From positions 1-64,000 of the forward strand of contig JBKAGO010000001.1 of the NCBI GenBank assembly GCA_046290435.1: a DNA stretch of 64,000 nucleotides. The letters are read 5' to 3'. Within the stretch, counting starts at the first letter, position 1, and each line of letters starts with the position of its first letter. The stretch comes from CAVQUE01 sp046290435. GTDB lineage: Bacteria > Actinomycetota > Acidimicrobiia > Acidimicrobiales > UBA8592. The position numbers and the translations under genes are program-made. The notes under the pieces were generated by a model. That model had not been told where the DNA came from. It ran no database searches and worked only from the letters and a program-made list of their open reading frames with translations. Positions 33,650 to 43,758 of the stretch are shown here, in pieces.

Positions 33650-34861
33650 GTGACAGATGTGCCTGGGGCGGAGCGTGACGACGACGAGTATCGGCCTCCC
33701 CTCCCTCTCGAGGATCGGGTGTGGCGCCATCCCGCCGAGGTTGCCGCGGGTCTTCGGGCGGCCGCCCCCACCGGCACGGTCGCCACTGAGGTCTCTACCC
33801 TGCAGACCCCGCTCCGACACGCGGTCGCCCTCGCAGCGCTGGGCGCCGTGGGCGGGGCGATGGTCGTCACCGGCCTGATCCTGACCCTCGGCGGCGCGGC
33901 CGCCGGCGTCGCGCCGGCCTCGGTCGCGACCGAGGTCGTGGCCGTGCAGGCCATGGTGCCGGTACCGAGAAGTCTCCCTGCGGCCGAGTGGCCCGCTGCA
34001 GTCACCTCCAAGGTGACTCCCGCAGTAGTGGAGGTCACCGCCGACGGGCGCACCGGTTCGGCGGTCGCTTTCAAGAGCGACGGTTACCTGCTCACCAGCG
34101 CCGACCTCGTCGGCGATTCCACCGAGGTCTCGGTCTCGGTCGGTGGCGGACAACTCCGGGCTCGGGTGCTCGGTACCGACGCCCTCAGCGGCCTGTCGGT
34201 CATCGAGGTCGACGATCACGAGTTCGCGGCGGCGCCGCTGGCGTTGTTCAACGCCCCCGAGGTCGGCGAGCCCGCTGTGGCGTTGGCGGCCGGCGTCGAT
34301 CCCGGCGAGCTCGAGATGGGCACCTTGACCTCCACCACGGGCCGCATCCGGGTGGCCGCCGATCGCAGCCTCCATGGCGTACTCGAGCTCGACACCGCCC
34401 TTCCCGACGGCTCCTCGGGCGGCGCGCTGGTCGACGCCACCGGTGCGGTCATCGGGATCGTCGTCGATGCCGGGAGCAACACCGCGACGCACGCCGTTCC
34501 GGTTGCGTGGGCCCGCAAGATCGCCGACGACATCATGGTATGGGGCGAGGGGCGCCATCCCTGGCTGGGCATCACCGGCATCGACCTCGATGCAGACGAG
34601 CGGGCCCGCTACGGCGTCGATGCCGGCGGCATCCGCGTCGAGACCGTCATCGCCGGAGGCCCCGCCGCCGACGCGGGTATCCGGCGTGGCGACATCCTCA
34701 CCGGGCTCGGCACGACGCCGCTGGCTTCGATGAGCGACCTGATCCTCGAGCTGCGTCGTCACCCGGTCGAGGCGTCCCTTCCGCTCGAGTACCGGCGCGA
34801 CGAGACCTCCGGGTCGACGACGGTGACGCTCGGGGTCCGCACCAGCGACGGCACGGACTGA
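33650..34861 (+). CDS. HtrA-like S1C/PDZ protein with degraded catalytic triad
   Basis: 403 residues. A charged cytoplasmic N-terminus is followed by one membrane helix (HAVALAALGAVGGAMVVTGLILTLGG), a chymotrypsin-fold domain (about 115-290) and a PDZ domain (about 300-400, AGIRRGDILTGLGTTPLAS). The serine is kept (Ser256 in GSSGGALV). However, the His position in the usual TNxHV motif is Asp152 (LLTSADLVGD), and the Asp of DxAV is Gly181 (SGLSVIEVD). It is therefore probably not a protease but a binding or sensing pseudoenzyme. Contrast the intact HtrA at 50945-52261. GTG start with AGGTAGG 5 bp upstream. Divergent from moaE. Confidence 0.85.
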   Translation: MTDVPGAERDDDEYRPPLPLEDRVWRHPAEVAAGLRAAAPTGTVATEVSTLQTPLRHAVALAALGAVGGAMVVTGLILTLGGAAAGVAPASVATEVVAVQAMVPVPRSLPAAEWPAAVTSKVTPAVVEVTADGRTGSAVAFKSDGYLLTSADLVGDSTEVSVSVGGGQLRARVLGTDALSGLSVIEVDDHEFAAAPLALFNAPEVGEPAVALAAGVDPGELEMGTLTSTTGRIRVAADRSLHGVLELDTALPDGSSGGALVDATGAVIGIVVDAGSNTATHAVPVAWARKIADDIMVWGEGRHPWLGITGIDLDADERARYGVDAGGIRVETVIAGGPAADAGIRRGDILTGLGTTPLASMSDLILELRRHPVEASLPLEYRRDETSGSTTVTLGVRTSDGTD

Positions 34862-34862
34862 C

Positions 34863-34889
34863 CCGCCGCCGCTGGGCTACCGGCGGCGG
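34863..34889. terminator. Hairpin at a convergent junction
   Basis: CCGCCGCC (34863-34870) pairs with GGCGGCGG (34882-34889) across an 11-base loop, just after the HtrA-like stop and overlapping the last codons of the converging epimerase gene. Confidence 0.5.
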
Positions 34890-35938
34890 AGGCGCTTGGC
34901 CACGACCGCGGCGCCGATGCCCGCCGCGGCGGTGACCGCGCCGGCGGTCCCGAGCGCCAGCTGCTGGCGTCGCTTCGCGTTCAATGCCGCCCAGGGTTTC
35001 GCCGGTACACCGTCGACGTAGGCCTCTTCGTTGGTGAACGCCGGCTCCCAGCCCACTCGACGGAGCCGGTCGTTGGCCACGACCCACGGATGCACGGTGT
35101 AGGGCGTCAGGCCGGGCGGGGTGGGGCCGAGACCGTGACGCCACCGGAATCGCCCCAACTCCTCGGCGAGCCATTCGGGCATCCGCACCCGGGGGGTCCG
35201 CCCCGACAGTTCCCTGACGGTTGCTCCTTCCACCGACCCGTCGGGGGCGACGTTGTAGGCGCCGTGCATCGAGCCCGTGGTGGCGAGAAGCACTGCGGCG
35301 GCGAGGTCGTCGAGGTGCAGGTACTGCACCGGGGGATCGTCGTCGCCGACGGCGAGCAGCGACGCGGCCCGCAGGCCACGGGCCACCCAGCTGACCTCAC
35401 CCTTGGCGATGGCGGTCGTCGGGCGCAGCACCACGACGGTGCGATCGCTGTGGTCGCGCTGCCATGCCTCTGCCAATGCCTCGATCTCGGCCTTGACGAC
35501 CGCGAACGAGAATTCGGGGTTCGGGTCGAGCGGCGCGTCCTCGAGGATGGGGATCGAGTTGGTGGGGTGGGCGCCGTAGACCATTGCGCTCGACAGCACC
35601 ACGACGAGGGCGACGCCGGCGTCGGCGGCGGCTGCGAACACATTGCGGGCGACGTCGATGTCGACGTGACCGACATCGACCCCGTCGCTGACCGGGCGGA
35701 ACGACGACGCCAGGTGCACCACGGCATCGGCGCCGGCGAAGACCTCGGTGAGGCGACTGCTCCGGAGATCGACACGGTGACCCTCGACGCAACCACGACT
35801 CGGTGGTGGTTCGAGGTCGATCGCGAGGACGTGGAGGTCGTCGAGTGGGGCCAGGAGCGCGCAGACACGGCGTCCGACCGACCCGGCGGCACCGGTGACC
35901 ACGATGGTCCTCTTCGACGGCGCCGGCTCCCCTTCCAC
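34877..35938 (-). CDS. NAD-dependent epimerase/dehydratase family protein (extended SDR)
   Basis: 353 residues. A Rossmann nucleotide-binding domain opens with VVTGAAGSVGRRV, Asp after strand 2 (LAIDLEPP) suggests NAD, and the family pattern continues with AVVHLASSF and LSSAMVYGA. The usual YxxxK catalytic motif reads FAVVK (FSFAVVKAEIEAL), so the catalytic Tyr is replaced by Phe while Lys is kept. A C-terminal extension adds a hydrophobic helix (LALGTAGAVTAAAGIGAAVVAKRLRRR), which would anchor the protein to the membrane. It may be a redox-sensing or non-catalytic member. GTG start. Confidence 0.8.
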   Translation of the reverse strand: MEGEPAPSKRTIVVTGAAGSVGRRVCALLAPLDDLHVLAIDLEPPPSRGCVEGHRVDLRSSRLTEVFAGADAVVHLASSFRPVSDGVDVGHVDIDVARNVFAAAADAGVALVVVLSSAMVYGAHPTNSIPILEDAPLDPNPEFSFAVVKAEIEALAEAWQRDHSDRTVVVLRPTTAIAKGEVSWVARGLRAASLLAVGDDDPPVQYLHLDDLAAAVLLATTGSMHGAYNVAPDGSVEGATVRELSGRTPRVRMPEWLAEELGRFRWRHGLGPTPPGLTPYTVHPWVVANDRLRRVGWEPAFTNEEAYVDGVPAKPWAALNAKRRQQLALGTAGAVTAAAGIGAAVVAKRLRRR

Positions 35939-36080
35939 CCGGCGATGCTACTGCGATGCCCCGATACCCGGCGGTGCCGCCGACCGCGGCGTCTGACGGT
36001 ACCGGCACCGCCGCTGGGCGTTACCCTCCAACGAGCAGGCAATCGTGTCCGATCAGCCCGGCAGTCGAGGAGGCAGACCC

Positions 36081-37259
36081 ATGACCAGCGACGGCGATCC
36101 GCCGGAGTTCCCATTCGGTGGCATGCCGTTCCTCGGCGACCTCGGCCGCCTGCTCGGCGCCGGCGGCGCCGGCAACCAGTGGGGTGCCGCACGCCAGATC
36201 GCGTTCTCGCTCGCCAACGACGGACAGCCCGAGGGGAACGTCGACCCCACCGAGCGGATCGAGATCATCGAGTTGGCCCGCGTCGCCGAGATGCGTGTCG
36301 TCGACGCCCTCGGGCTGGCGCCGCCCGGCAGCGGCATCGAGATCGTCCCGGTCAACCGCACCCAGTGGGCCGACCGCAGCCTCGATGCCTACAAGCCCCT
36401 CTTCGAACGCCTCACCGCGGCGCTCGGCCAGGGCCCCGCCGAGGCCGCCGAGATGGATCCGAGCGATCCCATGAGCGCCATGTTGGGCTCCATGATGAAG
36501 ATGCTCGGCCCCATGATGTTGAGCATGACGGCCGGGTCGATGGTCGGTCATCTGGCCCGCCGCACCCTCGGCCAGTACGACATCCCGATCCCGCGTTCTG
36601 GCAACGAGATCCTCGTCGTCCCCCCCAACCTCGACGAGTTCGCAGACGAGTGGAGCCTGCCCGGCCAGGACCTGCGCCTGTGGGTGTGCCTGCACGAGAT
36701 CACCCACCATCTGGTGCTGTCGGTGCCCCACATCGGCTCGACCCTGCAGGACCTGCTGCTGGAGTTCGCCGGTGGTTTCCGCTCCGACCCCGGCGCTCTC
36801 GAGGACCGTCTCGGGGCGTTGGACCTGTCGAACCCCGACGCTCTCGGCGACCTCCAGTCGGCCTTCGGCGATCCCGAGGTCGTGCTCGGGGCGATCACCT
36901 CACCCGAACAGCAGGCGATGATGCCGCGCCTCGAGGCGCTCACCGCGGTGATCATCGGTGTGGTCGACCACACCATGGACCGCATCGGCGGCAACCTGAT
37001 CGGCTCCTACGGGCGTCTGACCGAAGCGCTGCGTCGGCGCCGGGTCGAGGCCGATCAGGCCGACCGCTTCATCGAGCGGATGCTGGGCCTGACCTTGACC
37101 CAGGCTGCGGTCGAGCGCGGCACCGCCTTCGTGGAGGGTGTCATCGAGCGGGCCGGTCCCGACGGCCTCGAACGGCTCTGGGCCGACGCAGCGAACCTGC
37201 CGACCCCCAACGAGGTCGACGCACCCGGCCTGTGGCTCGCCCGCATCGACCTGGCCTAG
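36081..37259 (+). CDS. Zinc-dependent metalloprotease, DUF2342/zincin_2 family
   Basis: 392 residues. The Zn motif is HEITHHLVLSV (HExxH, Glu catalytic) about midway, and an N-terminal Gly/Phe-rich segment (FPFGGMPFLGDLGRLLG) is typical of the family. Mycobacterial Rv3195 is the matching homologue and lies next to the YlbL/UPF0182 pair there. Here the three are separated by about 5 kb. ATG 36081 is chosen because GAGGAGG lies 7 bp upstream; an in-frame GTG at 36045 would add 12 residues. Substrate unknown. The family is sometimes labelled coenzyme F420 biosynthesis-associated. Confidence 0.85.
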   Translation: MTSDGDPPEFPFGGMPFLGDLGRLLGAGGAGNQWGAARQIAFSLANDGQPEGNVDPTERIEIIELARVAEMRVVDALGLAPPGSGIEIVPVNRTQWADRSLDAYKPLFERLTAALGQGPAEAAEMDPSDPMSAMLGSMMKMLGPMMLSMTAGSMVGHLARRTLGQYDIPIPRSGNEILVVPPNLDEFADEWSLPGQDLRLWVCLHEITHHLVLSVPHIGSTLQDLLLEFAGGFRSDPGALEDRLGALDLSNPDALGDLQSAFGDPEVVLGAITSPEQQAMMPRLEALTAVIIGVVDHTMDRIGGNLIGSYGRLTEALRRRRVEADQADRFIERMLGLTLTQAAVERGTAFVEGVIERAGPDGLERLWADAANLPTPNEVDAPGLWLARIDLA

Positions 37260-37260
37260 A

Positions 37261-37352
37261 TGGGGTCAGACCCCGCTTTCCCGCTTTCTCCCTTCGGCGC
37301 CATTCACCTCCGGCATCCCGTTCGGAAAGCGGGAAAGCGGGGTCTGACCCCA
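37261..37352. repeat. Large inverted repeat of the TGGGGTCAGACCCC type
   Basis: A perfect 28-bp inverted repeat: the left arm at 37261-37288 begins TGGGGTCAGACCCCGCTTTC and the right arm at 37325-37352 is its exact complement, around a 36-base loop. Each end also contains a small self-complementary unit (GGGGTCAGACCCC). It fills the whole gap between the stops of the zincin and MFS genes. It resembles REP/BIME-type hairpin elements mobilised by REP-associated transposases, although no transposase is in the window. It can also act as a bidirectional terminator. Confidence 0.85.
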
Positions 37353-37356
37353 CGCG

Positions 37357-38814
37357 TCAGCGCCCGTCGAGGGTGTCGTCGAGGTCGGGATCGCGGACCG
37401 GCAGATCCACCAGCGTGGGGTCGTCGGGCGTCGGCACCGCCGGCGGGCGGGGCTGGAGCGGCTGGGGTATCGGCGGCGCCAGCCGCAGCGGATGGTCGGG
37501 CTCACCGGCCCGCGAGCCGAGGTGGTACGACAGCGCGGCCATGCCGGCGACGACACACAGGATGAAGAACCCGAACCGTGCCGGCAGCGTGATCACCACC
37601 GGTACCAGCGCACCGAAGACCCACAGCAGCTGGAATCTGGTCTCGAAGCGGGCAAAGGTACGTCCGTAGTTGGCGTCCGGCGCGTCGCGCTGCACCAGCG
37701 AGTCGAACGCCAACTTGCCGGAGCTGACGCCGACGCCCACCGCCAGCCCTACCAGCAGGGCTCCCGACAGACCGCCGCTCCAGGTCCCGAGCAGCGCGGC
37801 GGCGCTGATGCCGAGCAGCGCGCCCAGGACCATGGTCTCCTCGGCGACCCGTTCGCGCAGGCGCGGCGCCACGAGCGATCCTATGAGGCCGCCGCCCACG
37901 CTGAACGCCACCACCGCTCCCAGCCGCACCGCCGAGGTGCCGCCGGCTCCGACGTCGACGCCCAGGAGCGACTCGTGGATGGTCACGCCGAGCGCCCGTC
38001 CGTCGCCCCCGAGGTCGAGGTCGTCGGTGCCACCGCGATAGGCGAACGCCACCAGGAACGTGAAGAACCCGATGATCGCGCGGAGCATCCCCATGGCCGA
38101 CGCGGCCAACACGATGCCGCCCGAGCGCAGCTCCGCTCGTTCGGCCTCGTCCTCGGGGTTGACTGCCACCGCCACCCGTGGCAGTCGGGTCGACAGAGCC
38201 GTGGCGACCACGAACACGATCGCAGCGAGCAGCACCGACCATTCGGGGCCGCCGATGACCTGCACCAACGCTGCGGGCGCGGCGCCGGCGAAGCCCGCTA
38301 TGCCGCTGAGCAGCGCGAGACGGCTGTTCTTGTCGACCAGTTCGTCGTGACTTCGTACCGTGGTGGGCACGATCGCGGCCTTCGCGATGACATAGCCCTT
38401 CTGCAGGACGAGGAACGAGAACGCGAGCGGGAAGAGGAAGAGACTGTCGAGATTGCCGATCATCAATGCCGCGACGGTGGCGCGACCGGCGTTGATGACG
38501 ATCACCATCAGGCGCCGCCCGCCCCGGGCCCGGTCGATGGCGGGACCGATCAGCGGGCTGACCAGCGCGAACGGAGCGATGGTCAACGCCAGGTACAGCC
38601 CGACACGCCACCGTGCCGCCGACGGGTCGATCGAGAAGAACAGCGACCCGGCCAGGGCCACGGTGACCATGGCATCGCCTGCCGACGACAACGCGTGTAC
38701 CCGGGCCAGCCGGACGAACGGCGACACGGCGAAGCCGCCGCGCTCGCTGCGTGCGGGTTCGCCGTCGACGGCAGGCCGGGTCGGCGCCTGCAGCGGTCTC
38801 CAGCCCTCGCTCAT
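37357..38814 (-). CDS. Major facilitator superfamily transporter
   Basis: 485 residues with about twelve membrane helices (e.g. VGLYLALTIAPFALVSPLIGPAIDRARGGRR, the MFS loop 2-3 motif with DRxxGRR). A cytoplasmic N-terminus of about 35 residues precedes helix 1 and a Pro-rich C-terminal tail (PPIPQPLQPRPPAVPTPDDP) follows helix 12. It looks like an exporter-type (enterobactin/macrolide-like) MFS protein. Substrate unknown. Bounded on both sides by the GGGGTCA-type hairpin repeats, so it may have been moved or is simply a preferred landing place. Confidence 0.85.
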   Translation of the reverse strand: MSEGWRPLQAPTRPAVDGEPARSERGGFAVSPFVRLARVHALSSAGDAMVTVALAGSLFFSIDPSAARWRVGLYLALTIAPFALVSPLIGPAIDRARGGRRLMVIVINAGRATVAALMIGNLDSLFLFPLAFSFLVLQKGYVIAKAAIVPTTVRSHDELVDKNSRLALLSGIAGFAGAAPAALVQVIGGPEWSVLLAAIVFVVATALSTRLPRVAVAVNPEDEAERAELRSGGIVLAASAMGMLRAIIGFFTFLVAFAYRGGTDDLDLGGDGRALGVTIHESLLGVDVGAGGTSAVRLGAVVAFSVGGGLIGSLVAPRLRERVAEETMVLGALLGISAAALLGTWSGGLSGALLVGLAVGVGVSSGKLAFDSLVQRDAPDANYGRTFARFETRFQLLWVFGALVPVVITLPARFGFFILCVVAGMAALSYHLGSRAGEPDHPLRLAPPIPQPLQPRPPAVPTPDDPTLVDLPVRDPDLDDTLDGR

Positions 38815-38857
38815 GGTCGCATGGTAGGGGTGGCCACCCGCTGGGCGGGGTCAAGCG

Positions 38858-38948
38858 CTGGGGTCAAGTCGTACTTTCAACCAACTCCGGGAGCTACGGC
38901 CGGGCGGCGCACCGGCGAGAGTTGGTTGAAAGTACGACTTGACCCCAG
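38858..38948. repeat. Large inverted repeat of the CTGGGGTCAAGTCGTAC type
   Basis: A perfect 30-bp inverted repeat: left arm 38858-38887 (starts CTGGGGTCAAGTCGTACTTT), right arm 38919-38948, loop 31 bases. A shorter partial copy of the end motif (GGGGTCAAGCG) sits just before it at 38847-38857. It lies between the MFS start and the regX3 stop. Two further partial copies of the same arm occur at 59757-59841, so this is a repeated family and not a one-off hairpin. Confidence 0.85.
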
Positions 38949-38970
38949 TAGTTCCCAGCAGTGGTCTCGA

Positions 38971-39674
38971 TCAGCTGCGGACGAACTTGTAGCCGAGGCC
39001 GCGGATGGTGATGATGCGTTCGGGGTTCGACGGGTCGACCTCGATCTTGGAGCGCAGGCGCTTGATGTGGACGTCGAGGGTCTTGGTGTCGCCGACGTAG
39101 TCGGTGCCCCACACCCGGTCGATCAGGACGTCGCGGGTCAGGACCCGGCCGGCGTTCTCGACCAGCAGCGTCAACAGGTCGAACTCCTTGAGCGGCAGGT
39201 CCACGGTCTGATCGCGCACCGAGACCTCGTGGCGGTCGGTGTCGACGCGCACGTCGCCGGCCTCGATCAGGACGCCCTTGTCGATGGCCTCGTTCTCGCC
39301 GCTCCAGTTGGCCCGTCGCAGCAGCGAACGCATGCGGGCCACCAACTCACGCAGGTGGTACGGCTTGGTGACATAGTCGTCGGCGCCCACCTCGAGGCCC
39401 ACCACGGTGTCGATCTCCTCGCCCTTGGCGGTGACCATGATGATCGGGACCTTGGACTTGTTGCGGATCTCCCGGCAGACGTCGATGCCCGACAGCTTCG
39501 GCAGCATCAGATCGAGAAGCACCAGGTCGGGCGTGACGGCCTCGAACTTGTCGAGCGCCTCACGGCCGTCGCGGGCGACGTCGATCACGAAGCCCTCACG
39601 CTGCAACCCGATGCGCAAGGCCTCGACGAAGGACTCCTCGTCCTCGACGACGAGAACTCTGGCGGCGGTGGGGG

Positions 39675-39678
<4 letters not shown>
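38971..39678 (-). CDS. regX3: Two-component response regulator RegX3-like (OmpR family)
   Basis: 235 residues. Receiver domain 1-120: acidic pair VEDEE, phosphoacceptor Asp in DLVLLDLMLPKLSG, Thr in MVTAKGE, and Lys in YVTKPYHLRELV. The C-terminal winged helix (about 130-235) includes LKEFDLLTLLVENAGRVLTRDVLIDRVWGTDYVGD and TIRGLGYKF. It lies downstream of and 4 bp overlapping a SenX3-like kinase, and next to phoU-pstBACS, so it is the phosphate-starvation regulator. It likely binds the 11-bp-spaced repeats upstream of pstS. Confidence 0.94.
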
Positions 39679-41006
<1,328 letters not shown>

Positions 41007-41030
41007 GGCCGTCTCGCCGTCGGCTCGCGT

Positions 41031-41813
41031 TCAGGCGTTGCCATCACCGTCGTGTCCGTCGATGTCGCTCATCGCAGTCACATCGATGTCGTTCGGCTCG
41101 GCGTGCTCGCGGCCGTAGATGGTCCGTCGCATACTCAGGCGGGCTGCGCCGGCATGTTCTGGCATCCAACCGTCCACCATGTATCGGACACGCTCACCGA
41201 TGTTGACGGCGTGATCGCCGATGCGCTCGTAGTAGCGGCACACCAGCGCCAGCTGCACCGCCGGCTGCAGACCGAGTTCCTCGGCGTTGTGCGTCTCGAA
41301 GACCGCGAGCACGGTCTGGATGTTCAGCTCGTCCAGGCGATCGTCGATGTCATCGAGTGCAGCGGCCAGACCGGCTTCACGCTCGGCATAGGAGTCGAGC
41401 GCCAGTCGGAACAGGCGTGCCGCCTCTTCCGACATCTGGACGAGCAGCCCCCGGACCTTCGGGCTGATCGGCGTGCCATAGATTCGACGGGTCGCCTTTG
41501 CGATGTTCGTCATGAGATCGCCGGAGCGCTCGATCTCGGCGGTCAGCCACAGCGCCGTCAGGATCTCCCGCAGGTCGCTGGCCATCGGCTGCTGCAGAGC
41601 CAGCAATTGATAGCAGTGTTCCTCGATCTCCAGCGCGAGCGCATCGAGGACGTCGTCGTCCTCGATCAGGGCCTGCGCCCCGTTGAGGTCACCGGCAAGG
41701 AACGCCTCGGTACCGCGCGGGATCGATTCGGTCACCAGCCCCGCCATGCGGACGATGCCCTGGCGGACTTCTTCGAGGTCGTCGTGGAAGCTCCGACGCA
41801 GTTCTTCGGTCAT
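41031..41813 (-). CDS. phoU: Phosphate transport system regulator PhoU
   Basis: 260 residues: two PhoU three-helix-bundle repeats. The repeat signatures EEHCYQLLALQQPMASDLREI and CRYYERIGDHAVNIGERV both carry the E-R-x-G-D metal-contact motif of the family (in the first repeat as AEIERSGDLMTN). It links PstB activity to SenX3. A C-terminal acidic tail (NDIDVTAMSDIDGHDGD) extends beyond the usual length. ATG at 41813 with AGGAG 5 bp upstream. Sits between pstB (34-bp gap) and senX3 (24-bp gap). Confidence 0.93.
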   Translation of the reverse strand: MTEELRRSFHDDLEEVRQGIVRMAGLVTESIPRGTEAFLAGDLNGAQALIEDDDVLDALALEIEEHCYQLLALQQPMASDLREILTALWLTAEIERSGDLMTNIAKATRRIYGTPISPKVRGLLVQMSEEAARLFRLALDSYAEREAGLAAALDDIDDRLDELNIQTVLAVFETHNAEELGLQPAVQLALVCRYYERIGDHAVNIGERVRYMVDGWMPEHAGAARLSMRRTIYGREHAEPNDIDVTAMSDIDGHDGDGNA

Positions 41814-41847
41814 GTCGACTCCTGTGCAGTTCCCGAGATCGTGACGA

Positions 41848-42741
41848 TCAACCGAAGCGGCCGGTCACGTAATTCTCGGTCCGCTCGTCGTTGGGATTCG
41901 AGAACATCTTGTCGGTCCTGTCGAACTCGACGAGGATGCCGGTGCGGGTGTCGCTGTCGGGATTGACCTCGACGGAGTAGAAGGCCGTGCGGTCGCTCAC
42001 CCGTGCAGCCTGCTGCATGTTGTGGGTCACGATGACGATCGAGTACTCGGACTTGATCTCCTGCATGAGTTCTTCGATCCGGGTGGTGGCGATCGGGTCG
42101 AGCGCCGAGCACGGTTCGTCCATGAGCAACACATCGGGGTTCGTGGCAATGGCACGGGCGATGCACAGGCGCTGCTGCTGACCACCCGACAGACCGAGCG
42201 CAGAGTCGTCGAGTCGATCCTTCACCTCGTCCCAGATGGCGGCCTTGCGCAGTGCGTTCTCGACGACCTCGTCGAGTTCGCCGCCCCGCTTCTTCTTCTT
42301 CACCATCCCGCTGACGCGCGGCCCGTAGGCGATGTTGTCGTAGATCGACTTCGGGAACGGATTCGGCTTCTGGAAGACCATGCCGATTCGGCGCCGGACC
42401 TCGACGGGATCGACACGCTTGTCGTAGAGATCGACGCCGTGGTAGTGCAGACTGCCGGTAACTCGGGCGATGTCGATGAGGTCGTTCATGCGGTTGAGGC
42501 ACCGCAGGACCGTCGTCTTGCCACAGCCCGATGGGCCGATGAATGCCGTGATCTCGTGCTCGCGGATCTCGAGATCGACGTCGCGCACTGCACGAAAGTC
42601 GCCGTAGTAGACGTTGACGTCGGCGAGCTCGAAGACGACGGTGCCCTCGGGGCTGGGCTCGACTTCGATGCGTGCTTCGGCGGCGACGGCTGGGCTGGCA
42701 CCGTCTGAGGCCTTGGATTGGTCGGTCACCACGTTGTCCAT
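41848..42741 (-). CDS. pstB: Phosphate ABC transporter ATP-binding protein PstB
   Basis: 297 residues. Walker A GPSGCGKTT, PstB-specific RCLNRMNDL, signature LSGGQQQRLCIAR, Walker B VLLMDEPCSALDP, and H-loop VIVTHNMQQAARVSD. An N-terminal tail of about 35 residues rich in Glu/Ala precedes the ATPase. ATG 42741 is preferred over GTG 42774 because AGGAG lies 8 bp upstream and the longer form would overlap pstA. Drives high-affinity phosphate import with PstCA. Confidence 0.95.
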   Translation of the reverse strand: MDNVVTDQSKASDGASPAVAAEARIEVEPSPEGTVVFELADVNVYYGDFRAVRDVDLEIREHEITAFIGPSGCGKTTVLRCLNRMNDLIDIARVTGSLHYHGVDLYDKRVDPVEVRRRIGMVFQKPNPFPKSIYDNIAYGPRVSGMVKKKKRGGELDEVVENALRKAAIWDEVKDRLDDSALGLSGGQQQRLCIARAIATNPDVLLMDEPCSALDPIATTRIEELMQEIKSEYSIVIVTHNMQQAARVSDRTAFYSVEVNPDSDTRTGILVEFDRTDKMFSNPNDERTENYVTGRFG

Positions 42742-42766
42742 GCTTTCACTCCTGTCGTCGTCACGC

Positions 42767-43747
42767 TCATCCACGCCTCTTCTCGAACCGGTTGCGCAGC
42801 AGGATCGCCGCCATGTTCAGCATCAGCACCAGCACCAGGAGCACGACGATCGCGGCGGCCGCCGCTGAGGCGAAACCTTCGTCTCGTCCTCGCTGACCCA
42901 CCCAGGTGACGATCATGATGGGCAGTGCGGTGAAGCGGTCCTGCAACGCACTCGGATCGAGGATCGAGGGATTTGCCGTCAGGCCACCGCTGATGGCGCC
43001 GATGAGGATCAGTGGAGCCGCCTCGCCGATGGCCCGCGACATCGACAACAACGTGCCGGTCAGGATCCCGGGGGCGGCGTAGGGGAGGACCTGGGTCCGG
43101 ATCATGTCGGATTTCGTCGCACCGACCCCATAGGCGCCCTCCTTCAGGCCCTGCGGGACAGCCCGTACAGCCTCCTGCGACGTGATGATCACGATGGGCA
43201 GGACCAGGATCGAGAGCGTCAAGCCGGCGGACACGACCGACGAGCCGCCGGTGAGGTCGACGAGCCAGCTCAGACCGATGAAACCGAAGATGGTGTTGCG
43301 CTCGACGAACAGGAAGAGCCCCAGCAGGCCATACACCACCGAGGGCACACCGGCGAGATTCCGGATTGCCAGCTCGATGAAGGTCGTGAAGCGGTTCTTG
43401 TGGGCGTACTCCTCGAGATAGATGGCGGCAGCGATGCCCGTCGGGAACGCGATCATGGCGACGAAGACCGCGATCCAGAACGAGCCGTAGAGCCCTTGTT
43501 GGACGCCGAGTTGATCGTCGATCGACCGCGACCGCAAGGTGCCGGTGAGGAAGCCACCGAGACGGTTGGAGAGCTGGGACCACCCGTCGATCAGGACATC
43601 GACGATCAAGACTCCGATGATGAGCAGCGAGATGAAGAGCGTGCCGGCGATGACGATCTGGAAGGCCGCGCCGGGCAGATCGCGTTTGCGGCCCTCGAGG
43701 AGTTCGGTGCTCTTGCGGGCGGTGTCGCCCAGCGTGCTGATGGCCAT
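42767..43747 (-). CDS. pstA: Phosphate ABC transporter permease PstA
   Basis: 326 residues, six membrane helices. The EAA-loop of binding-protein-dependent permeases is at SQEAVRAVPQGLKEGAYGVGATKSD, and LPYAAPGILTGTLLSMSRAIGE is typical of PstA. An N-terminal hydrophilic segment (ISTLGDTARKSTELLEG) precedes the first helix. AGGAG lies 8 bp before ATG 43747. Membrane channel partner of PstC; 11 bp downstream of pstC. Confidence 0.94.
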   Translation of the reverse strand: MAISTLGDTARKSTELLEGRKRDLPGAAFQIVIAGTLFISLLIIGVLIVDVLIDGWSQLSNRLGGFLTGTLRSRSIDDQLGVQQGLYGSFWIAVFVAMIAFPTGIAAAIYLEEYAHKNRFTTFIELAIRNLAGVPSVVYGLLGLFLFVERNTIFGFIGLSWLVDLTGGSSVVSAGLTLSILVLPIVIITSQEAVRAVPQGLKEGAYGVGATKSDMIRTQVLPYAAPGILTGTLLSMSRAIGEAAPLILIGAISGGLTANPSILDPSALQDRFTALPIMIVTWVGQRGRDEGFASAAAAAIVVLLVLVLMLNMAAILLRNRFEKRRG

Positions 43748-43758
43748 GGCGTTGCTCC

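Noticed and set aside
35090..37669. An 859-aa plus-strand open frame
   Set aside because: It runs antisense through the epimerase gene and out of frame through the zincin gene; composition is arginine/proline-rich shadow sequence with no domain. High GC leaves long spurious frames.
41052..41966. A 304-aa plus-strand frame opposite phoU
   Set aside because: Antisense shadow of phoU; ends in a proline/arginine-rich tail with no conserved features.
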